Part shown: positions 23,619-34,700 of the stretch, one piece after another
Position numbering within the stretch: position 1 is the first letter of the stretch
Layout of the letters: each line of letters starts with the position of its first letter
Origin: Purpureocillium takamizusanense
Lineage: Eukaryota > Ascomycota > Sordariomycetes > Hypocreales > Ophiocordycipitaceae
Assembly (NCBI RefSeq): GCF_022605165.1
Contig: NC_063069.1
Location: 682,001 to 746,000 of the forward strand
Direction of reading: 5' to 3'
Length of the DNA: 64,000 nt
The notes under the pieces: generated by a model
The model's database searches: none
Told to the model about the DNA's origin: nothing
What the model saw: the letters and a program-made list of their open reading frames with translations, nothing else
Position numbers and translations under genes: made by a program

Positions 23619-24980
23619 ATGACTTCGTCGTCACCCATTGGCGTCGCCATCATTGGCGGCGGCCTGTTTGTCAAGGAGCAGCACCTGGTACGTTTTTAAT
23701 GTTTTTTTTTTGCCCCCCCCCGACTCCTCTTTGACGCTCCAACGTCTGAGTGAGTGAGTGAGCGAGCGAGTGAGAGTGAGGGCGTCGTGTCGTGTCGAAG
23801 ATAGATGGAACAAAAACACAGACACACAGTGACTGACTTGGACACACAGCCCGCCGTGCTCGCCTGCCGCGGCCTCGCCCTGCGCGCAATTTACTCGCGC
23901 TCCCTCGCGTCGGCCGAGTCCACCGCGGCGCTCATCCCGGATCTCGTCGCCGCCGCCGCCGCCGGAGCCGCCGGAGAGCCGCAGCAGGTGGACCTCTACG
24001 CCGAGGACGCGGGACCCGGGCGCGCCCTCGCAGACCTCCTCTCGCGCTCCGACGTGGCCGCCGTCATCATCGCGCTGCCCATCCTCGCGCAGCCGGCCGT
24101 CGTCGAGGCCGCCCTCGTCGCCGGCAAGCACGTCCTGGCCGAGAAGCCCATCGCCAAGGACGTGGCCTCGGCCCAGGCCCTCATCGCGTCGTACCGTCGC
24201 CATCGCCATCAGCAGCAGCAGCAACAGCAACAACGGCAACAACAGCACGGCGACGGAGGCGTGCAGTGCTGCACGCTCGCCATTGCCGAAAACTTCCGCT
24301 TCGTCCCGCGCTTCGTCTACGCCGCCGAGCAGGCCGCGCGCATGGGCCGCGTCACGCACTTCTCCGTCAAGGTCATGTCGCACATGCGGCCCGACAACAA
24401 GTACTACCAGACGACGTGGCGGCAGCGGCCCGGGTACCAGGGCGGCTTCCTGCTCGACGGCGGGGTGCACCACGCGGCGGCGGCGCGCCTCTTCCTGCGT
24501 GGTGGAAGCGGAAGCGGTAGCGGCGGGGGCGGGGAGGGCAAGGAGGGTAACGGGGATAACAGCAATCGCGCCGCCTCGGTGCGCGCAGTCACGGCCCTGG
24601 TGCAGCCGGGCCTGCCGCCCATCGACACCGTCACCGCCGTGCTGCGCACCGAGGGCGGCGCCACGGGCACCTTTCAGCACTCGGCGGGGACCCTCATGGA
24701 GGCGTTCGAGTGGGACGTGGCCTGCGAGCGCGGCTGGGTGCGGTCCTCGGGCGAGACCGTCGTGGTCAAGCCCAGCGGCGGGGAGAGGACGGAGAGGGTC
24801 TTTGAGCGCACGTCGGGCGTCGCCGAGGAGGTGGCCGCGTGGGCCGAGGGCATCGCGCGCGGGGAGCCCAACCCCCTGCAGAGCCCCGAGGAGGCCCTCG
24901 CCGACCTCGAGTTCCTCGAGAAGATGTTTGTGAGCGGCGAGAGGGACGGTGAGCTGGAGAGGTACGAGCTGCAGCTGTAG
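23619..24980 (+). CDS. Gfo/Idh/MocA-family NAD(P)-dependent oxidoreductase
   Basis: Two exons, 23619-23687 and 23850-24980, around a 162-bp intron (gtacgt...acacag) give 399 residues. The N-terminal Rossmann motif is GVAIIGGGLF (residues 8-17). The family motif EKPIA follows at E121-K122, with the lysine implicated in catalysis. The C-terminal substrate domain carries GGFLLDGGVHHAAAARLF, which includes the conserved DxGxH-like segment. Two low-complexity insertions interrupt the fold: a Gln/His run at about 141-156 and a Gly/Ser-rich loop near 237-252. The length is close to fungal homologues (about 360-400). Members oxidise or reduce sugars, inositols or related polyols in the cytosol; the substrate is not identifiable here. 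Exon 1 supplies the cofactor-binding strand, so the two-exon model is well supported. Confidence 0.92.
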
Positions 24981-25436
24981 GACGCCGGCGTGTGTGGTGG
25001 GATGGGGGAATATGTATGTGAGTTGCTGGTGCCCGAGTAGATTTGCTCGCCAATATGCGTGGACAGTGAGTGGTTTTATATGAGTTACCAAAGGCTAGGC
25101 TGCGTGCGAGAACGACCTTGTCAGCCCTCTGACAGTCACTACATATTCTGTCTTCATCTCCGCAAGATGACGAATACGTGAGCGGTCGAGACGGCGTGGA
25201 GCTTTTTCTTTTTTTTTCAGATTAAAGAGGAAATGCTATGCAATGTAAAGAAAGCCCATGCCTCGAAGAAAGGGGGGTCCGCATCGGGCATACATATCCC
25301 TTCAAGACTCCAAATAAAAGACGCACACGACTCCAGCCAGCACCGTACATACACTCCCTCCAACCTCGGGCTTCGAAAGCGGGGGGGCCCCGCGCGCGCG
25401 CGCGCGAGAGAGAGAGACCGCAAGACCACGCGCTTC
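24981..25436. other. Intergenic region between convergent genes
   Basis: It holds the 3' ends of the oxidoreductase (+) and the thioesterase (-). A T-rich tract at about 25204-25219 and a GC/purine repeat at 25381-25416 are present. No gene is seen. Confidence 0.6.
25391..25406. repeat. (CG)8 alternating tract flanked by G7 and (AG)n
   Basis: Eight CG dinucleotides follow GGGGGGGCCC and are followed by an AG dinucleotide run. The tract lies about 30 bp past the stop codon of the minus-strand thioesterase. Alternating CG of this length is a classical Z-DNA former. Confidence 0.85.
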
Positions 25437-26246
25437 TCAAATCTTGGCCGGGACCTTGCCGTCGTCACGGACCAGCAGGCGCTCCAGGCCGCGGCGCAGC
25501 TCGGGGGCCATGCCGTCCGGGTGGGGGCGGCCGGTGGCGCGCTCGACGAAGACGTGGACGAAGCTGCCCACGGCGCGGACGGCGTCGACGCCGCGCTCGA
25601 AGACGGCCACCTCGTAGGTGACGCTCGAGCGGCCGAGCTTGGCGACGCGCACGCCCACCTCGGCGACGGCCGGGTAGGCGACCGAGGCGAAGAAGTCGGT
25701 CGACGTGTGCGCCACGAGCGGGTGCTGCGCCGAGTTGGGCGGGTGCAGGCTGCAGTGCTCCATGAGGTAGGCGTTGACGGCCGAGTCGAAGCTGCGTGAC
25801 ATGCGTGATTAGAGCAGGCGATGATGGTGGTGATGATGATGGTGGTGGTGGTGGTGGTGGTGGTGATAGCCTCCCCGAGAGGCGGCGATTCTGGCGAAGG
25901 GGGTAGGTAATGAGACAGTGACGGAGGTCTATACGTACAGAAAGTTGTACACAGAATTGTTCATGTGATCGTACATGTCATTGTCGTTCCTGCACGGAGA
26001 AGAGAAAAGAAAGTCAGCTCCATGCCATGTTCCTCCACCACAACGCTCATCACCATGCTCAGTTGTCAAGCATCAACGACTCAACATCCACACCCGCACG
26101 ACGAGCAAACAAGCAAGCACGCAGGGCGGTTAGTTCACGCCCGCCGAGCAGGGACGTCCCACGCACCATCTCGTCCGGTAATCGAGCACAAACGGATAGT
26201 CGGTGACGCGACGCGCCTTGCGCTCCGAGGGCGTTGACGACGCCAT
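25437..26246 (-). CDS. Hot-dog (4HBT-type) acyl-CoA thioesterase
   Basis: Three minus-strand exons, 26246-26167, 25989-25939 and 25791-25437, give 161 residues. The 51-nt middle exon is needed to rebuild the signature DYRTRWNDNDMYDHMNN, which spans the exon junction at W27. By analogy with 4-hydroxybenzoyl-CoA thioesterases, D29 is the likely catalytic Asp and the DHMNN segment starts the long helix of the hot-dog fold. Later strands include FFASVAYPAVAEVGVRVAKLGRSSVTYEVAVFE. The length is normal for the YbgC/FadM-like group. The protein probably hydrolyses acyl-CoA or a related thioester. No targeting peptide is evident, so the cytosol is most likely. A GGT/GAT microsatellite (about 25829-25866) sits in the second intron. 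A CCAAT motif at 26338-26342 lies about 95 bp upstream of the start and may belong to its promoter. Confidence 0.9.
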
Positions 26247-27106
26247 GCTGCTTCGCGCGCTGGAGTCGACGCGAACAGCGCCTGGAGGGAAGGGAAGCAC
26301 ACTGGTGAGACGTCGAGAGTCCGGTCGGTCAGGGCAGCCAATGTCCCGCGAGCCGAGCTGAGCTCGGACTAGCGAAGGCGCTACAGGTGGTGATGATGAT
26401 GGTGATGGCGATGGTTGGGAGCTTGTTGGTGTAAACGGCCCTCAAGCTAATGTAATGGCAGCAGCCCGCAACTGGCAACAATGCGAGAAGCAATTGTCGT
26501 CCGGCGGCGGCGGCGGGCGGCGCAAGACTACCGAGGATAGGGCTGCGTCGCTGTGAGTATGCGGTGTGTGGCAGGCACAACGCGACGTGTCTGATTGATG
26601 TTGAAAAAGAGCCGGCCACGGCGTTGGAACTCGACGACCTGTCGTTCGAGCTGCAACCTTGCCTGACTTCGGATGGCAGGTACAGTATAGGTACTACAGC
26701 TGGAGCTGTGGCATGCCGAGGTCCACGGGGCCGCCGTCCACGCTGGGGCTGGGGTTGGGGCCGGGCACGCACCTGCCCAAGGCTGCCTTGCCCTCACTCA
26801 CCACTGACCAACCAGTGAGCGCGGGGAGGCTCGCTGATTCAACACCAGCCAGCGCAGTAGGAGCGGGCAATTTTTACTGGGTGGGAGACTGAGGTGGGAT
26901 CCAGATCCAGATCCAGGGACCACCCACCATCTGCCGTACCTGACCGCCTTTTTTCTGCAGCTCCTCCCGCAGCTCCTCCGTCTTCAACCTCACGTCGCAC
27001 GCACGCATCCCACGCACGGCGACGACGACGATACCACGTCGCAAAAGTCACCCTCGTCCCGTCCTCAAATCCCCCACGCCTCCTCATTCCCCCCCCCCCA
27101 TTGGGG
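26247..27106. other. Shared promoter region of divergent genes
   Basis: 860 bp between the thioesterase (-) and the pseudouridine synthase (+) starts. A CCAAT pentamer lies at 26338-26342. The 3' part (26950-27100) is C/T/A-rich like a fungal 5' leader. From about 26894 the frame of the downstream gene is open but lacks an ATG until 27107. Confidence 0.5.
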
Positions 27107-28786
27107 ATGCTCGTTCGGGCCGGATCACGAACATTCGGAGCGCTACTCAGGCGAGCCGCCGCCGTCCACGCCATGGCCACTCCCGACGTCGAGGCAGCCG
27201 CCCCCGCGGCGCCGCTGCCAGCACCTCAGTCCGCCGCATCATCATCATCATCATCACCACCAGCAGCAGCGCCGTCTTCGTCGCGGCTGCCACCGGCCCC
27301 AGCACAAGTGCGCTCAGCGTCTCCGTCGCCGCCATTGAGCGCCGAATCCAACCCCCGGCGCAAGCAGAAGCAAACGCTCACCCAGCGCCCCAAGCACGAG
27401 GGCACCGCCCTCCCGGACCCCGACGTGCCGCTCATCACGCCCGTCGCCCCCGTCTGGCCGCCGCCGTACCACTTCGACGACGACGACGGCCTCCGCCGCG
27501 TGCGGCCCTACCACTGGACCTACAACACGTACTGCAAGGAGCGCTGGCGCGGCCGCGCCCTCATCGACATCTTCGAGTCCGAGTTTCGCGACCGCCCCGT
27601 CCACTACTACCGCGCCTCCATGGAGAGCGGCGACATTTATGTCAACGGCCGCCGCGTCGGCCCCGACTACATCGTCCGCAACGGCGACCTCGTCTCCCAC
27701 ACCCTCCACCGCCACGAGCCCCCCGTCACCGCCGACCCCGTCGCCATCATCCACGAGGACGACGAAATGATTGTCATCAACAAGCCCTCGGGCGTCCCCG
27801 TTCACCCCGCCGGCCGCTACAAGTTCAACTCGGTCATCGAGATCATGAAGGCCGACCGCGGCGCCCAGTTCATGCCCTACCCCTGCAACCGCCTCGACCG
27901 CTTGACCAGCGGCATCATGTTCATCGCCAAGAGTGTCCGCGCCGCCGAGGAGATGGGCAACCGCATCAAGCAGCGCACCGTCCGCAAGGAGTACATTGCC
28001 CGCGTCGTCGGCGACTTCCCCGACGGCGAGGTCGTCTGCGACCAGCCCATACTGCAAATCTCTCCCAAGCTTGGCCTCAACCGCGTCAGGGCCAACGGCA
28101 AGACGGCCCGCACCGTCTTCAAGAAGCTAGCCTACTACCCGCCCACCGAGCAGGAGCTGGCGTACATCGCCGCCACCGCCGACGACAAGGCGCAGCAGGG
28201 CGCGCACGACGACGACGACACCAACGCCACCCATGTCGACCCGGCGGCCAAGCCGTGGCTCAGCAAACGCGGCTACTCCATCGTCCGCTGCCTGCCCGTC
28301 ACGGGCCGCACCCACCAGATCCGTGTCCACCTGCAGTACCTGGGTCACCCCATCCAAAATGACCCCATATACGCCAACCAGCGCGTCTGGGGCTTCGACC
28401 TCGGCCAGAGCGACGCCGACGGCACGCACAACACCGACGAAGACGTCATCAGCCGTCTGTCGCGCATGGGCAAGGAAGAGGTCGCCCAGGCCGTCGTCTA
28501 CTACGACGAGATGGTGGACAAGTATGAGAAGCGCCGCGCTGAGAAAATGACGGGTGAGCTGTGCGCCGTGTGCGACACGCCGCTCTACTCGGATCCCGGC
28601 GCCCACGAGCTCTCCCTCTGGCTGCACAGCCTGCGGTACGAGGACGCCGGAGGTGCGTGGTCCTACACCAGCCCGCTGCCCAAGTGGGCGCTGCCGCCGG
28701 AGGGCATGGCGGGGCCTACGACGGTGGGGGGTATGGAGGAGCTCGTCGACGCCGTCAAGGACGACAACCCCGAGATGGCGGGGTGA
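27107..28786 (+). CDS. RluA-family tRNA pseudouridine synthase, Rib2/Pus9-like
   Basis: Intronless, 559 residues from the ATG at 27107; a second in-frame ATG at 27173 would give 537. Residues 1-22 (MLVRAGSRTFGALLRRAAAVHA) are Arg/Ala-rich without acidic residues, like a mitochondrial presequence. Residues 25-125 are a disordered Ser/Pro/Ala linker. An S4-like segment (SGDIYVNGRRVGPDYIVRNGD) precedes the catalytic domain. The catalytic Asp is D264 in NRLDRLTSG. Other family motifs are INKPSGVPVHP and GRTHQIRVHLQYLGHPIQNDPIY. Yeast Rib2/Pus8 and Pus9 modify U32 of cytosolic and mitochondrial tRNAs. This protein lacks the C-terminal deaminase domain that Rib2 carries. A U32-type tRNA role is therefore inferred. 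A C-terminal CxxC-containing segment (ELCAVCDTPLY) resembles a conserved fungal/plant extension. Confidence 0.93.
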   Translation: MLVRAGSRTFGALLRRAAAVHAMATPDVEAAAPAAPLPAPQSAASSSSSSPPAAAPSSSRLPPAPAQVRSASPSPPLSAESNPRRKQKQTLTQRPKHEGTALPDPDVPLITPVAPVWPPPYHFDDDDGLRRVRPYHWTYNTYCKERWRGRALIDIFESEFRDRPVHYYRASMESGDIYVNGRRVGPDYIVRNGDLVSHTLHRHEPPVTADPVAIIHEDDEMIVINKPSGVPVHPAGRYKFNSVIEIMKADRGAQFMPYPCNRLDRLTSGIMFIAKSVRAAEEMGNRIKQRTVRKEYIARVVGDFPDGEVVCDQPILQISPKLGLNRVRANGKTARTVFKKLAYYPPTEQELAYIAATADDKAQQGAHDDDDTNATHVDPAAKPWLSKRGYSIVRCLPVTGRTHQIRVHLQYLGHPIQNDPIYANQRVWGFDLGQSDADGTHNTDEDVISRLSRMGKEEVAQAVVYYDEMVDKYEKRRAEKMTGELCAVCDTPLYSDPGAHELSLWLHSLRYEDAGGAWSYTSPLPKWALPPEGMAGPTTVGGMEELVDAVKDDNPEMAG

Positions 28787-31700
28787 CGAGCCGCGCCGGC
28801 GGTGGCGGCGGCGGCGGATCTGGGGCAACACAGTTGCCGCAGGCCGTACCCGAAGCAGCCACGACAAGGCACCACCAGACGACGGATACGATGCGGCTCT
28901 GCGCCGGTTCCAGAGCAAAAGCCGTAACTGCGCAGTGTCACCTGGGTCGCGCCCCAGCCATGGACGCGCAAACCCCATTGACCACCCAGCCCGGGCGTGG
29001 TGTCGGTCTGAATGGAGCGACCCGCAGCATAAAGGTCCGAAATCGCGTCGCGGAAGCCCTGGACGGAGGATGCGCTAGGGCGACGTGCCAGGGATCGCAT
29101 TGCGAAACATGCTCGCCCTTTCTCCGCCCCCCCCGCCGGGTCCCATCGAGTTTGGCCGTCGTCTTTCAGAAGGTGTCGACTGTCATGTCGCACCAGTACG
29201 AGCACCCTCTTGTGGCCAATTCAAAACTTCATCGAGGTATGCTTCGCGTCGGAAGCCCATGGTTGCTCACGCCTCGACTCCTTTCCCCTGGCGAGCTTGA
29301 TGCTGGCCGGGGCCTGGGCTTCTGTTGTCCCGCCCTCCTGTGTTTGTCTCGGCCAAAACTTTGCGTTCATGAGTCGCCAGACAGATGGAGGGCGGCTTTC
29401 TCCAAAACCAACAACGGGAGGCAATGGCTTGGGGGAGAAGGGGGACAACAAGGCCACGGTCTGCATGGGCCCAAGGCCCTGGAGTCAGAAGAGGCAAAAG
29501 CAGGAGAGTCAAGCGACGCCAGGGGCGGGCTCTAGGCAAGGCAGATGGGAGGACGATCATCGTGCTGACGCATTTCGCCTCCCCAAATCCAGGAGAACAC
29601 ACACTCACGCGCAGCACCCGAGACCACACCTCCTGGCAAAAGGCAGTGCGAAAGACCGGCTGATCGGGAACCAGGGAGGTGTGGCACGGTGTGGACGTAG
29701 ACCTGGCATAGACCCGGTGTAGACCTGACCTGGCCTGGCCTGGCCTGGGGGAGGACGCGTTGTCTTCGTATGGACATGGCCGACCGACGTGCATGGGCAG
29801 GGCAGCTGCTTGTTAGTTGTCATCAACCAGACAGTACGAAGCATGCGAGGCATGCGTGTGCGAAGCAAAACCTGAGACATGGGTACTTGACAATGCGGAA
29901 AGTTCTCCACGAGCATGCTTGATGGATGCCGAGCCACTGGGTGTGCGTGTGAGCGAGCCCTAGGGACCATGTAGTAAGTTAGAGGGCGCCTGAATTGAGA
30001 GTGAGCGGCTGTGCCAAGTGGAACGCGCCGTGAAAAATGCCGAAGCTTCCATGCTGTCTATCATGTGGCTTCTAGAAGAGGACATGGAAGGCGTTAAAGC
30101 GTGCGGTGGCTTGCACGCGAGCCCACTCCAAGCCGTTCTGCTCTGCTCAGCGCTGACAAGCCGGAAGACGGGGAGCTCGGGGAGCGGCCGGAGGGAGGGG
30201 GGAAGGGAGGAGTGAGGAATCAGCCCTCTGGACCACGGTCTAGGTCTCACTTTGCGGCTGCGTCCCTCCAAATCGCCTGCGCATCTGGTTGTGTGCCGTC
30301 GCCGCCGTGGGCGAGCGTCGGCCGCATCGGCTAGGGTGCATGAGCTTCTAACTTGGTAGTCAATTAGCGCGGCGCGGCAGCCGCGGCCATGCGATCCTCG
30401 CCCCTGCATTCCCAACGGCCAACGTCAGGGGTGGCGATTTTAGACGATCCTCACGCGGGCGACCTGCGAAGAGAAGCCCGACAGGGTCCGAGATGGGTTG
30501 CGCTGCGCTGCTCCTGCATTGAGCCATTGGCATGCGCAAGGTGAGATGGTGGTCGCGGCGGCGGTAGCAGTACCGTGGCAGTTGTTCCGTCCGGCCCAAT
30601 CTAACCTGGCAAGTCCAGTTGCACGCCTCACATGCACTCATCGAACGAAGCGCAAGGCGGCGGTGGGGGCGCGGTGGTGATGGTGGTGATGGTTGTGGTG
30701 TTCATGTTGTGCCAGACCGCCAGCGGACGACTTAACTACCTACCCTCAGCACCCAACGAAACCAACGCCCGGCGTTTGGTCTGGGGCCCCGAAGCAGATC
30801 GGCCGCTGCGACCCAGCGCGTCGCTGCACGCCGCGCCCAGGCCGGCGAGGCGTCCGTTCGCAAGGTGAGGCGGGAGCGAACCCAACGGCCTCTGCCCGTT
30901 TGGTCCTTCACGTGTGGGGGCCAACGTGCATGCCAGAGTGCAGGCCCCGTCGTTCATGTGCAGCAGTTGGCCCGCGACCACGCCCGCAAAGCCAACCTCA
31001 ACTTTCTTCCCTTGCCGTACCCCGCGATCTCTACCTGCTGTAGGCAGGTGGAGGTGACTCCGGTATCCATTCACAGCGCGGGCTCGGCTCCTTGGTCACT
31101 CTCTTACGTCTCGCCGCCTGTCCTGGCTGGCCTGCCTCAAGCCGGCCAGGTGTCGACGGAGAAAACGTGGCAGCCCTGACGACACGAGGCTTGCCTCGAG
31201 GCCCCTCCGTCACCACCAGTCAATCTCGCCGGGCACGGCGCCGTCGGAAACATCGTGCCATGATAGCTGGGCAGACATGATCAAGAGATTTTAGTGCCGC
31301 CAGCCGCAGGGCTAGCCAGTTAAGTTAGCAACTTACTTGGTAGCTGCATATGCCGTCCCAGCTTCCCGACCTGTCCAAAATAGACAAACGCGCACCCGCT
31401 CACAGCTTTCTGCTGAAACACAATATGCCCCTCCCTGGCGGATGCTGCAGAAGTGCATCCTCTGCTCCGTCATCGGGATCGGGGCCCGCGGTGAGGGTCT
31501 CGGTCACTGACGGGAGCGCGGACAACGGTGTGTGCGGACCGGTCCAGCCGCGCGGACAGGCCATGAGGGGGTTTTGCCATGACAGCGGGCGCCCGCAGCG
31601 CTCAGTAACCGCGCCATCCGTCCATCATCCTGTGTTGGTCACAGCGACGCATGGCCATGGCGCAGGACTTGGCAGGGGAGCTCTCAGCTGCTGCAGACGG

Positions 31701-34700
31701 CCCGTATTAGCACGGTCGTTGTGCTGCGGTTGGCGAAGGCGTAACGCAAGATAGCATGAACCCCATGGGTGAGGGCAACCTCGGGCCTCTTTGTGAAGCA
31801 TGCATCGCGGGGTCTTGGAACGCGCCATACCGTCTCTGCTTTCCACCGAAGACGCAACGAATACGCAGGCTCGTGGCGGGCAGACTGTGCCATGGACCTG
31901 CGCCGCCCGCCTCGACGACGCGTCCGTAAGCGGTCCATGGGAAAATGAGCATGTTTGCAAGCACCTCCCTCCGCTCGGTCGGCACAGCCGAGACGATGCA
32001 TGAAGTTCCGTTTGTTGCATCAAGTTTCGCGGGCCCCAAGGCGCAATCGCAAGCCGGAGCCAACGCTGCGATCCCCCCTCCCCAGGCGACTGCCTCTTGG
32101 CATCAGGCGATGCTTGCGGGTTCGAGAACCGTTTGCCCGGGCCTGGAATGAATGCGAACCAGATCGAGGCTTGGCTCTCCCAAGGCTACGGCACCTCCTA
32201 ACAGCTCAGCAGTCCACATCGGACGCTCCGTCCGGACAAGCATTGCGGTGTATCCTCGACAATGTTTCTATCAACTCGCATCCGGCCGTTGCCAGGAACA
32301 GAGTCCCTAGGGCGTTGCCGTTTCGACTTGAAGGCTCAGGGTTTCATATCCGTACGTACTGCACCCGCCAACAGTCATAGAGCAGCGACATGCCTGCCAA
32401 GGCGCTCGAACAGGGATCCGGACAGTGGACAAATCCATGTGTAAAAGCAAAGCATCATGGGCATTTTTACCTTTACACCGACCAGCCGCACCCACCAAGC
32501 CAAGGGCTCGGCTACCAGCCGAACAACGAACATGCGCACGCAGACGGGTAAGCCTTGCACGGGCGATGCGATGCGGTCGAGGCGTCATTGTGGACGCTCA
32601 TGGCGGCGCATGGGCCCGGAGGCGTCCGTTGCCCAAAATATCCCACTGCACGGCGCTCGGAGCTCAACGCCGCAAGCCGTGGGTTGTCTGTTCCTGGTGG
32701 CTTGCCCATTGGTGCGCTTGCGGGGCCTCCTAAAACGTCGCTTTCCTTCCCGTTAAGGCTGCCTGGAGGCTGGAATTCGATGCAGGGTCCGTATGTAGTC
32801 ACGTCTTGCTGCGTCTCAATGCCACCTGAGACGCCACGCCACACAACGTTCGATTGAAGAACCAACTCGACGCATGCCGCGGCAAAGCCAGACATGGGCA
32901 AATAGAAGGCTTTGCCGTGTCTCTCCCAGGTGTTTGGGGTCCAACAGAGTTGGGCGCACGTCCATGGGCAATTTTTGCCCGGCTGTGGTGTGCGTCGGAC
33001 GGGCAGCCAAGGCGACGTCGCATCGCGGGTCCCTCATCTCGGTTCGATCTGCTTCACAAGGTAGAGTAACAGGTGCCCCGTCTCGTACTGAGCCGTACCT
33101 GGTTGGCACTCGTGAGTGTTTGGTCGTCTACACCAGGCGGTCTCGTCCCTGGCCCACCTGACCCTCGGCGTACCCATGCAGGATCGACCACCAATCCTAC
33201 TCTGCGACCAGTCGCAGCGGTGCCCTGGGCGCGAGATCCGCAGTACCGGCTCGCTGGGACTGCGCTGCGTCATCAGCCAGGGGACCACCCCGCCCAGGAA
33301 AGCAGGCCCCTGGAGCGACGGACGGGCGGATCCCAGCGAGGATCCCAAGGAGGCGTGGCCACCACAACCACTGCTCTGCGCGGTTGTGCAGCAGCAGACA
33401 TGACAATGCAGGCATGGCAGTACAAACGGGATTTCGCACCGCTCGAAACTGAGACACGAGACCGGCAACGCTGGCGAGAGGGCGAGATACTGAACGCTGG
33501 GAAAACGAGGACCGCCCCCAAGGATCCAATGTACCCCAAGGCACGAGGTACCACGTGCGGATGACGCCACTGGGCTTGACGGCTGCCGAAAGAAACGAGA
33601 CGAGCGGTGACAGGGCCGAGGGGGGTGTGAATGCTGCGAGGCTTGTCGTGATGGCTAAACGGGGGCCGGCGCGTTGAATATGGTCGAGTGTTTCGGGAGA
33701 TGTGGCTGCAAGCCAGGCACGTTGTCCCCCCTCATCTGGTGGTGTTGTGGTGGCATTCATTCGTGCCTGGGCTGGCCAACCTGCCTGCCCACCAATTGGT
33801 ACGGGAGGGCAGGAGCGATGGGACCGGGGAGGAGGTGAATGCCACAACTGGACGAAGCAGCAGTCCGAAAGCACCAACGTACCTATTGTACCCACCAGCC
33901 ACTGGCTGCTCAGCAGGCACGGCTCTCGTACCTGCCCTACCCAACTGCCCTACAATACGATACCCACCAGCATGCCTCGTGCTGTGGCGTCGCCTTCCTG
34001 GCCGCCTTTGGCAAGACTCGGTACCTGGACAGCCACCACCTGCACCGACGTCCCGCCGCGCTGCTGCGCGCTGCTGCGGCGGCAAGTACCGCACCATCCG
34101 CGGGAGGAAAGACACACCACCATGTATTGTGGTGTCGGGTGGCATCTCAGGCACCAAGCCAAGGCACCAGCTATCTATAGCATCTCGCGGCAGCTGCATG
34201 GCGCTGCGGCGTCGGCAGGCGCCCCTCATGATATTCTATTTTGCAAGCACATGTGTGTTGGTGCCAGCCGCCAATCCATTGTGCGTCTTTATTTTCACGA
34301 TGGGATGCACACCGCAGAATAGGCCAGGCAGCCAGCTGGCGCAGGAGTACTGTAATGATTACCCGGGGAAGGGGGGGGGGGGGGAAGACCGATGTGCGTT
34401 CGGGTTCCTCTCCGCTCTTCGTTGCAGTGCTGTATTGTCTCGTGGCCTGGAGTCTCGACTGGGCTGCAGCAAGTCTCCCCCCTCTCCGCGCCCGTTCACC
34501 GGAGGGTGTGGCCGAACCTTATGAGGCATGGCCGGACAACTGTCGCAATGAGGTGAGGAAACGGGCGAGACAACGGGGGACATGATGGGCGGAATTGGTC
34601 CGCTGTGACCGCCGAGCCCTGTGTCAGCAACTTGATGCTCCAGCGCTGTTAGCGTAGGGAGCTGATGCCGCCGAGGGGCTTTAGCAGCGGGAGCTTCGCT

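Noticed and set aside
23631..25091. 486-codon minus-strand open frame
   Set aside because: It lies opposite the oxidoreductase exons and mirrors their GC-rich codons; no domain is visible.
26894..27106. N-terminal extension of the pseudouridine synthase
   Set aside because: The frame is open but begins at GTG, not ATG, and reads like a proline/arginine-rich translated leader.
20643..28786. Secondary-metabolite or catabolic cluster (phosphotransferase, oxidoreductase, thioesterase, TF nearby)
   Set aside because: No backbone enzyme (PKS, NRPS, terpene synthase), transporter or P450 is present, and a tRNA-modifying gene sits among them.
32115..32150. GGGTTCGAGAACC resembling a tRNA T-arm
   Set aside because: No matching acceptor stem, D-arm or anticodon arm could be placed around it.
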